From: Pseudomonas sp. UBA4194
GTDB taxonomy: Bacteria > Pseudomonadota > Gammaproteobacteria > Pseudomonadales > Pseudomonadaceae
Length of the DNA stretch: 38,509 nt
NCBI RefSeq assembly: GCF_002379585.1
Contig: NZ_DFUE01000056.1
Location: 5,074 to 43,582, forward strand
Reading direction: 5' to 3'
Positions 32,578-38,509 of the stretch are shown here, one piece after another. Positions within the stretch are counted from its first letter, which is position 1. Every line of letters starts with the position of its first letter. Below the pieces are notes generated by a model. The model worked only from the letters and a program-made list of their open reading frames with translations, was not told the origin of the DNA and searched no databases. The translations under genes and the position numbers were made by a program.

Positions 32578-33436
32578 ACCGCCCGCCAGGGGTGACGATG
32601 ACGGTGCAGGTGGTTCCCGCCGCCAGCAGCATTCCTTCGGGCACTTCATCGATGTGAATGCGCACCGGCACCCGTTGGGCCAAACGGACCCAGTTGAACG
32701 TGGGGTTGACGTCGGCGGTCAGCTCGCGGCTCTGGGGGTTGTCACGGTCATAGATGCCCCGCGAGATGCTTTCCACGTGGCCTCGCAGGGTTTCGCCGCT
32801 CATCATCTGCAACTCGGCACTGTCGCCTATGTGCACATGGGGCAGTTTGGTTTCTTCGAAGAAGCCGTAGACCCAGAACGAATCCTTGTCCACCACCGCC
32901 AGCTTGGCCTCGCCCACCCGCGCGTAGTCGCCCACGTGCACGTTGAGGTTGGTCACATAGCCATCCACGGTCGCCAGCACTCGGGTCCGCTTGAGATTCA
33001 ACTCGGCGGCCTCGAGCTGGGCTTGCGCCTGTTGATAATCGGCCTGCGCAGAGCTGGCGATGTTGCTGGCGTCTTCACGGCTCTCCTTGGAAATCACCAG
33101 CTCGTCGAGGTCGGCGCGTCGGCTGGCGTTGACCTTGCGCATCTCCCAGGCGGCCTTGCGCGAGGCCACCAGGGCCTGGGCTTGCTTGATCGCCAGCAGG
33201 TAATGCTCGGGATCGACCTGCAACAGCACATCGCCCTTGTGCACCAGCTGGTTGTCGCGCACCGGCACCGCCGTCACATAGCCGGAAACATCGGCGGCCA
33301 CATTGATGACATCGGCGCGCACCCGCCCATCGCGAGTCCAGGGCGTTTCCATGTAGTGCACCCACAGCTGGCGACCGATGAAGATCGCCAGCGCCAGCAC
33401 CAGCAGGGTCGCCAACAGGCTGAAAAACTTTTTCAT
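32576..33436 (-). CDS. HlyD-family periplasmic adaptor, AaeA-like
   Basis: A 286-residue membrane-fusion protein. An N-terminal anchor (FFSLLATLLVLALAIFIGRQ) is followed by TRDGRVRADVINVAADVSGYV, the lipoyl/barrel-sandwich half motif of the HlyD/EmrA/AaeA group. A helical hairpin (about residues 80-135, AWEMRKVNASRRADLDELV) is followed by the second lipoyl half (VLATVDGYVTNLNVHVGDYA) and a beta-barrel domain (FEETKLPHVHIGDSAEL). It would bridge the FUSC-type inner-membrane pump and the outer-membrane channel encoded upstream. It is the last gene of the four-gene operon, 10 bp after the DUF1656 gene. By analogy with E. coli AaeA the substrates may be aromatic acids; this is inference from context. 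Confidence 0.92.
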   Translation of the reverse strand: MKKFFSLLATLLVLALAIFIGRQLWVHYMETPWTRDGRVRADVINVAADVSGYVTAVPVRDNQLVHKGDVLLQVDPEHYLLAIKQAQALVASRKAAWEMRKVNASRRADLDELVISKESREDASNIASSAQADYQQAQAQLEAAELNLKRTRVLATVDGYVTNLNVHVGDYARVGEAKLAVVDKDSFWVYGFFEETKLPHVHIGDSAELQMMSGETLRGHVESISRGIYDRDNPQSRELTADVNPTFNWVRLAQRVPVRIHIDEVPEGMLLAAGTTCTVIVTPGGR

Positions 33437-33446
33437 AGCACGGCTC

Positions 33447-33647
33447 TCAACGGTAAACGGTCAGCGCCAGGGCACCGAACAGGCAAACGAACAGGCTCAG
33501 GCGCAGCAACGCCGGGTGCCAGAAGAAACGGTACAGATCGAGGCTGGCGAACAGCCGGTCGAAAGCCCAGGCCAACCCCGCGGCCAACAGGAACATCAGG
33601 GTCATGGTGGGCATGTACAGGCCATGGAACGCAATTTCACGGGGCAT
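33447..33647 (-). CDS. DUF1656 small membrane protein, AaeX-like
   Basis: A 66-residue protein with two membrane helices (about 12-30 MTLMFLLAAGLAWAFDRLF and 45-63 LSLFVCLFGALALTV) and the conserved N-terminus PREIAFHGLYMP of DUF1656. E. coli AaeX, of the same family, sits with AaeA and AaeB in one operon; its function is unknown. Its start overlaps the end of the FUSC gene by 11 bp, so the two are translated together. Confidence 0.88.
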   Translation of the reverse strand: MPREIAFHGLYMPTMTLMFLLAAGLAWAFDRLFASLDLYRFFWHPALLRLSLFVCLFGALALTVYR

Positions 33648-35802
33648 CTTTGGGTCCTGCGGCGGGAAGTTCGGCCAGGGGCGATTGGGGGTCCAGCAGC
33701 GCGCTGCGGATGAAGTGCAGATAGCTCTGCACGCGTCGCAGCGCCGAGGTATCGAAGTGACGGGCGAAAGGTTCGTCGGTGTTCTTCACCTGATAGATGG
33801 CCTGATCGACCGCCGCCAGGGCGCGCGCGTGATTGGCCTGCTGTGGCTGGATGAACAGGCGCATCAGGGCCCGCCCCATGACCCGGATCGACTGCCGCCA
33901 CGGCTGCGCCTCGGCATAGGCCGGGTGCACCGGCAGTATCGCCTGCTCCTTGCGCAGCTCGATGATGGCGTGGCCCACTTCCAGCACCACCAACATCCAG
34001 CGCAGCAGCATGCGTTGCACCTGCGGCTGGCCGGCGGCCAATCCGTAGGCCTGGTGCAGCAGGTCGCGCGTGCGGCTCTCGAAGGCCGAACCCAGCCCGC
34101 GCAGCTTGCCGCTGATGGCGAACACCACCAGCGCACGCAGGTCCTGTTCCATGCGCCGCCACAGCCAGCGGCTGTTGGGCGGCAGGATGATGGCCCCGGC
34201 GGCGGCGCAGATCAGCATCCCCAGCACCATGGCGATGTAGTCGTTGATGAACGCGTAGGGGTTGTAGACCGTCAGGTTGCCGGGCACCGACCCCATGGAA
34301 AAGAAGATCAACAGGCCCAGGCCGTAGCCGGCGTATCGAGGACGAGAAGCGAGGAACGCGCCGAAGGTCAGCACCGGCGCCAACGTCAGGCACAACAGCG
34401 GGAAACCATCGATCCAGGGAAACACGAAGAAGGTGGTGAAGAACCCCAGCAGCGCGCCCAGAAACGTACCGCAGGCCATCTGAAACGACATGCGTCTGGG
34501 ATTCGGGGTGGCGGCCGACAGGCCTACGGTGGCTGCCGCCACCAAGGTCATGGTGGCCCCACTTGGCCAAGCCGTAGCGACCCAGTAACCGCCCAGCAGC
34601 AGTAGAATGAAGCTGCCGCGAATACCGGACGCCAACGACGCCAGCCAATTGGTCTGCGAGCGATAGGGCTCGTCCCAACGTTCGCGCGCGTGGCGATGGT
34701 CGGCCAGCGACGCATGGGTCTGTGCATAACTGTGCAGATCATCGACAAAGCGATAAAGCAGTTCATACGCCGTGTGAAAATCCAGCAGGTCGTCGTCGCT
34801 GGGCTGACGGTCTTCGAAGAGGGCACGCAGCCGCCGGACATGGGATGGCAGCTCTTCCTTGTACAGTGCCAACTGTTCGGCCAGGCGTGCCGCATCGGCA
34901 TCGGTCAAGGCGCGCTCGGCAAATGGATCGAGCACCCGCGCCAAGGCGTGCAGCCCCGGCTCGATCGCCGCAACCACCTGCGGGCGGCCGCCCTGACGGA
35001 TACGCTCGAGCAATTGGTGCAGCGCATTGAAACGTGTCGTGATGGCCATGAACTCGCTGTTCAGGCGGCTGACCCGGCCATTGCGCCGCCGCATGTGCGG
35101 GTCTTCGAACGCGGTGACGCTGCGCAGGCTTTCCAGGCCCACGGCCTCGGCGATAAAGCGCACATTGCTGGCCTCGAACTGCTCACGAGCGCTTTGGCCG
35201 CGCAGGCCTTGCGCAACGAACTGGGCGAAGAAGCCGAAGCGTTGGTACAAGGCGTTGCGCATCGAGGCACTGGCCGATTGCGGCAAGATGGCCGCGCTGA
35301 CCGCGGTGGACACCACAATGCCCAGCGCAATCTCCAGCACTCGCCACACTGCGGCCATGAATGCGCCGTCCGGCTGCGACAACGCGGGCAACCCCACCAT
35401 GGCGGCGGTATAGCCGGCCAGCACGAAGCCATAAGCGCGAAAATTGCGGCAACGCATCGCACCGGTCGAGCAGATGCCCACCCACAGCGCCAGGCTGGGC
35501 AGGAACAATTCCGTGTTCTGGGCGAACAGGGCGATCAACAGCACCGTGACCGCGGAGCCGGCCACCGTACCGGCCAGGCGGTAGAAACTCTTGGCGAACA
35601 CATGGCCGCTTTGCAGTTGCATGACGATGAACACCGTGATCATCGCCGTACGCGGCTGCGGCAGTTCCAGGCGCATGGCCAGCCACAGGGTGGTGAACGC
35701 CGCCAGCAAGACCTTGAAGATGTAGATCCAGGTCACGCCGTCACTGCGCGCCCATTCGAAGAAACCACGGCGCCAGTGCAGGCTGCCGAGCCAAGTGGTC
35801 AT
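33637..35802 (-). CDS. FUSC-family inner-membrane transporter, AaeB-like
   Basis: A 721-residue protein with two membrane blocks, each of several helices (from LLAAFTTLWLAMRLELPQPR near residue 30, and again from GSFILLLLGGYWVATAWPSG near residue 390), separated by cytoplasmic helical stretches. This is the layout of the FUSC / AaeB family (p-hydroxybenzoate efflux in E. coli, about 655 residues). The reading frame is open far upstream, but that part lies over the outer-membrane gene in another frame; ATG 35802 overlaps the stop of that gene (ATGA), giving the start. It probably drives export of aromatic acids or similar anionic compounds through the adaptor and the channel encoded beside it; the substrate is not shown by the sequence. 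Confidence 0.92.
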   Translation of the reverse strand: MTTWLGSLHWRRGFFEWARSDGVTWIYIFKVLLAAFTTLWLAMRLELPQPRTAMITVFIVMQLQSGHVFAKSFYRLAGTVAGSAVTVLLIALFAQNTELFLPSLALWVGICSTGAMRCRNFRAYGFVLAGYTAAMVGLPALSQPDGAFMAAVWRVLEIALGIVVSTAVSAAILPQSASASMRNALYQRFGFFAQFVAQGLRGQSAREQFEASNVRFIAEAVGLESLRSVTAFEDPHMRRRNGRVSRLNSEFMAITTRFNALHQLLERIRQGGRPQVVAAIEPGLHALARVLDPFAERALTDADAARLAEQLALYKEELPSHVRRLRALFEDRQPSDDDLLDFHTAYELLYRFVDDLHSYAQTHASLADHRHARERWDEPYRSQTNWLASLASGIRGSFILLLLGGYWVATAWPSGATMTLVAAATVGLSAATPNPRRMSFQMACGTFLGALLGFFTTFFVFPWIDGFPLLCLTLAPVLTFGAFLASRPRYAGYGLGLLIFFSMGSVPGNLTVYNPYAFINDYIAMVLGMLICAAAGAIILPPNSRWLWRRMEQDLRALVVFAISGKLRGLGSAFESRTRDLLHQAYGLAAGQPQVQRMLLRWMLVVLEVGHAIIELRKEQAILPVHPAYAEAQPWRQSIRVMGRALMRLFIQPQQANHARALAAVDQAIYQVKNTDEPFARHFDTSALRRVQSYLHFIRSALLDPQSPLAELPAAGPKDAP

Positions 35803-37277
35803 GGGGCAGTCTCGGCGGGCGAATGGGGAGCGTCGTTGCCGGCACCGAGGCCGCCTCCCAGGGCGGTGACCAGGTCGGCGTGGGCACTCAGACGAGCAGC
35901 CTGGACCTGCTGCTCGACTTGTTGCTGACGCAACAGTAGCGTCTGGGCGTTGAGCACATTGAGGTAGTCGGTAAGGCCGCGCTGGTAGGCGATCAGGGCA
36001 ATGTCGTAGGTCTTGCGCGCCGCGAGCACAGACTCCGCGGCAAAGCGCTGCTGCTTGTCCATGGACGCGCGCCGGATCAATTGATCGGAGATCTGTTTCA
36101 GCGCATCGATCAAGGTCTGGTTGTAGCGCGCTACCGCCAGGTCGTAACCGGCAGCGGCCTGACCCAACTCGGCGCGCAACCGACCACCGTCGAAAATCGG
36201 CAGGGTCACGGCCGGCCCTACGCTGTAGCCAAGTTTCTGCCCAGTGAGGAATTCCAGCATGCCACCGCCCGTGGCCATGTAGCTCAGGCTGCCGACCAGA
36301 TCGACGTTGGGGTAGAACCCGGCATGGGCCACATCGATGCCGCGGGCCTGGGCGTCCACCGCCCAACGACGGGCAACGACGTCGGGGCGCTGGCCAAGCA
36401 GTTCGGCGGGCAGTGCCGAGGGCAATGTCACAGGTGCCTGCAATGACAGGGTCGGACGCTGCAGAGCAGCGCCCTCGCCCGGCCCTTTGCCGGCCAGCGC
36501 AGCCAACTGATTGCGGGCCAGGGCAATCGCTTCGTCCAGTGCATCGATTTGTCGATGGGTCTCGGGCAATGGCGTCTCGGCCTGGCTGACTTCGAAATGA
36601 GTCCCCAGCCCCCCCTTGAGGCGACGTTGCGCCAGCTCGAGAATCTGCTGCTGCTGAGTCAGGGTATTCTGCGCAATGTCGCGCTGGGCGTAATGCAGCG
36701 ACAACTGGATATACACCTGCACCACATTGTTCTCCAGCTCCAACCGCGCCTGGCGCGCCTCGGCGGCGCTCATGTGGGCCAGATCCACCGCCCGCTCGCT
36801 GGCGTTGCGTTCGCGGCCCCACAGGTCCAGGGCATAGGTAAAGCCCAGGCCTGCGTTGTTGTCCCAGGTGGTTTCACCCGACAGCTCGCCTGGGCCGTAG
36901 AACTGATCGGCCGGCCAATCATGGCGATTCAAGGTGCTTCTGGCATCGATATGCAGGGCTTCGGCTGACTCGGCGATGCCGGCCATGGCCTTGGCCTGAC
37001 GAACCCGGGCGGCCGCCATGGCCATGCTCGGGCTGCCCAGCAGGGCCATGGCCACCCAGGCGTTGAGCTGCTCATCGCCATAGGCGCGCCACCATTGGCT
37101 GGCCGGCCAGCGGGCATCCTGCGCGGCGGCCTGGATGGCGAGGTCGGTGGCCAGGGCATTGGCCGGCAAGGCCTGGCCTTTGGGGGCGATACCTCCAGTT
37201 CCGATGCAGCCGCTGAGGGTCAAGGTTAACGTCCAAACGCTGAGGGTCTTCAGCTCATCGATGAGGCGGCGCGGCAC
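35799..37277 (-). CDS. Outer-membrane efflux lipoprotein (NodT/OprM family)
   Basis: About 492 residues. The lipobox LSGC lies after a hydrophobic stretch (LSVWTLTLTLSGC), giving a lipid-anchored outer-membrane channel. The body shows the OEP repeats (WWRAYGDEQLNAWVAMAL, then ARQARLELENNVVQVYIQLSL, and later YDLAVARYNQTLIDALKQISD). It would form the trimeric exit duct for the FUSC/HlyD pump. Start choice: GTG at 37277-37275 with GGAAA eight bases before it begins a sensible signal peptide (MPRRLIDELKTL); the ATG at 37337 would add 20 residues of unlikely sequence before it. First gene of the efflux operon, divergent from the LysR gene. Its stop overlaps the FUSC start by four bases. Confidence 0.88.
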   Translation of the reverse strand: MPRRLIDELKTLSVWTLTLTLSGCIGTGGIAPKGQALPANALATDLAIQAAAQDARWPASQWWRAYGDEQLNAWVAMALLGSPSMAMAAARVRQAKAMAGIAESAEALHIDARSTLNRHDWPADQFYGPGELSGETTWDNNAGLGFTYALDLWGRERNASERAVDLAHMSAAEARQARLELENNVVQVYIQLSLHYAQRDIAQNTLTQQQQILELAQRRLKGGLGTHFEVSQAETPLPETHRQIDALDEAIALARNQLAALAGKGPGEGAALQRPTLSLQAPVTLPSALPAELLGQRPDVVARRWAVDAQARGIDVAHAGFYPNVDLVGSLSYMATGGGMLEFLTGQKLGYSVGPAVTLPIFDGGRLRAELGQAAAGYDLAVARYNQTLIDALKQISDQLIRRASMDKQQRFAAESVLAARKTYDIALIAYQRGLTDYLNVLNAQTLLLRQQQVEQQVQAARLSAHADLVTALGGGLGAGNDAPHSPAETAP

Positions 37278-37474
37278 TGCGGCGATTTCCAGTGGTAGGT
37301 AAGGTTCCAGGTAGGCGTGGCGTGCAGCGGTGAGCAACGCACCGCGGCCTTACGCCGCGCCTGCAGGGGACGTGTGGAGGCTTTGGATGGCGCATTCTAG
37401 GGCGGTCGCCGGGCGGCGATAAGCAGGGTTTCCTGTGATTCTTTGTTACCGAACCGGTGATAATCCTTCTGTAT

Positions 37475-37497
37475 AATTGTAACTTCATGCGACAATT
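37475..37497. promoter_or_regulatory. LysR-type operator AATTGT-N11-ACAATT
   Basis: AATTGT (37475-37480) and ACAATT (37492-37497) are perfect 6-bp inverted arms separated by exactly 11 bases, which is the classic T-N11-A motif of LysR-type regulators. It lies in the region shared by the LysR gene and the efflux operon, 26 bp before the LysR start, and overlaps a TATAAT (37472-37477) that may be its -10 box. It fits autoregulation plus control of the divergent pump. Other than this, 37278-37474 holds a possible second dyad (TTACCgaaccGGTGA near 37446-37460) and no gene. Confidence 0.7.
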
Positions 37498-37522
37498 TGT
37501 CCGTCGACCTAGAGACCGAATC

Positions 37523-38470
37523 ATGGACACCCTGCAAAACATGCGTGCTTTTACCTGTGTGGCCGAAGCGGGCAGTTTCACCGCCGCCGCCGCGCAACTC
37601 GACACCACCACCGCCAATGTTTCGCGCGCGGTGTCCAACCTCGAAGCGCATCTGCAAACCCGCCTGCTCAACCGTACGACCCGCCGTATCGCCCTGACCG
37701 AAGCCGGCAAGCGTTACCTGGTGCGCTGCGAGCAGATCCTCGCCTACGTCGAGGAAGCCGAGGCCGAAGCCAGCGATGCCCACGCTCGCCCCGCCGGGCA
37801 ATTGAAAGTGCACACCATGACCGGGATCGGCCAGCACTTCGTGATCGACGCCATCGCCCGCTACCGTCGCACTCATCCCGACGTGACCTTCGACCTGACC
37901 TTGGCCAACCGCGTGCCGGACCTGCTCGACGAAGGCTATGACGTGTCCATCGTGCTGGCCAGCGAACTGCCCGATTCAGGCTTCGTGTCGCAGCGCCTGG
38001 GCATCACCTACAGCATCGTCTGTGCCTCGCCCGAATACGTCAAAGCCAACGGTATCGCGCGTACCCCGGGCGACCTGCGCGAGCATGCCTGCCTGCGCCT
38101 GGTGAGCCCGGTGGTGCAACTGGAGAAATGGCTGTTCGAGGGGCCCGAGGGGCAGGAGATGGTCAACATCAGCAATGCGCCGTTTCAGGTGAATTCGGCG
38201 GACGCCATGAAAACCGCGATCAGCAGCGGGATGGGCGTGGGCGTACTGCCGATCTATGCCGCCATCGACGGGCTGCGCAACGGCACCTTGGTGCGGATGC
38301 TGCCGGAGTATCGCTTGCAGGAGCTGAACCTGTATGCGATCTACCCTTCGCGGCAGTACCTGGATGCCAAGATCAAGACCTGGGTGGAGTATCTGCGTGG
38401 CTCGCTGCCGGACATTCTGGCGGCGCATGATGCGGATCTGCAGACGTTTGATTTGCAGATTGCCAACTGA
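37523..38470 (+). CDS. LysR-family transcriptional regulator (AaeR-like), divergent from the efflux operon
   Basis: A 315-residue regulator. The N-terminal winged helix-turn-helix is clear (MRAFTCVAEAGSFTAAAAQL, then VSRAVSNLEAHLQTRLLNRTTRRIALTEAG, residues about 7-65). The C-terminal ligand-binding domain runs from about residue 92 (LKVHTMTGIGQHFVIDAI, through DEGYDVSIVLASELPDSGF to AISSGMGVGVLPIYAA). It probably controls the neighbouring efflux genes in response to an aromatic acid, as AaeR does for aaeXAB in E. coli. The frame is open upstream to 37457, but ATG 37523 gives the usual LysR N-terminus (MDTLQNMRAF); ATG 37487 is inside the candidate operator. Confidence 0.9.
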   Translation: MDTLQNMRAFTCVAEAGSFTAAAAQLDTTTANVSRAVSNLEAHLQTRLLNRTTRRIALTEAGKRYLVRCEQILAYVEEAEAEASDAHARPAGQLKVHTMTGIGQHFVIDAIARYRRTHPDVTFDLTLANRVPDLLDEGYDVSIVLASELPDSGFVSQRLGITYSIVCASPEYVKANGIARTPGDLREHACLRLVSPVVQLEKWLFEGPEGQEMVNISNAPFQVNSADAMKTAISSGMGVGVLPIYAAIDGLRNGTLVRMLPEYRLQELNLYAIYPSRQYLDAKIKTWVEYLRGSLPDILAAHDADLQTFDLQIAN

Positions 38471-38509
38471 GGGGGTGGGTTGGGGATGTGCGGTGAATGG
38501 TCCCCTCAC

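Noticed and set aside
33637..36822. A single 1061-residue FUSC protein
   Set aside because: The first 340 residues of that open frame lie over the outer-membrane lipoprotein gene in another frame and look like noise; the family start is at 35802.

Overview
The window reads as a chromosomal segment from a fluorescent Pseudomonas, most likely of the P. putida group. The evidence is the high-GC coding style, the REP elements built on 'gcgggttctacccgc' and 'gcggcttacgccgctgctaca' cores, the complete algD-to-algA alginate operon, and a dipeptide-uptake locus laid out like P. aeruginosa dppA1-A2-A3-opdP-dppA4-dppBCDF. No phage, insertion sequence, integrase, CRISPR array, rRNA or tRNA was seen. The window is mostly core-like metabolism and envelope biology, so the more interesting observations are regulatory and structural.

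Region 1 (about 1-13.45 kb) starts with a periplasmic SIMPL-domain protein. It continues with four paralogous DppA-type peptide-binding proteins, an OprD-family porin (OpdP type) between the third and fourth, and one inner-membrane ABC transporter, DppBCDF. The porin would admit di/tripeptides, the binding proteins would capture different ones, and the single permease would import them. Every binding-protein or porin gene is followed by a strong GC-rich hairpin, and a perfect 12-bp palindrome lies upstream of the porin.

Region 2 (13.45-15.3 kb) holds a cluster of REP units, yaaA (peroxide stress), and an 825-bp non-coding stretch. That stretch carries alginate control elements: a perfect AlgR-type nonamer far upstream, an AT-rich tract, and an AlgU(sigma-22)-like promoter with a long leader.

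Region 3 (15.3-31.75 kb) is the complete 12-gene alginate operon algD-alg8-alg44-algK-algE-algG-algX-algL-algI-algJ-algF-algA. It covers precursor supply (AlgA, AlgD), polymerisation controlled by c-di-GMP (Alg8, Alg44), periplasmic passage and modification (AlgK, AlgG, AlgX, AlgL), O-acetylation (AlgI, AlgJ, AlgF, AlgX) and export (AlgE). The catalytic residues checked are present. It ends at a textbook terminator. Three internal gaps carry strong hairpins that split the operon into modules.

Region 4 (31.8-38.5 kb) begins with a 79-bp tandem duplication containing REP sequence and a small membrane-anchored protein of unknown function. It ends with a four-gene efflux operon on the minus strand (outer-membrane lipoprotein, FUSC/AaeB-like, DUF1656/AaeX-like, HlyD/AaeA-like). 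A divergent LysR-type regulator flanks this operon, and the shared region carries a perfect AATTGT-N11-ACAATT dyad. This resembles E. coli aaeXAB-aaeR with its own outer-membrane channel added.
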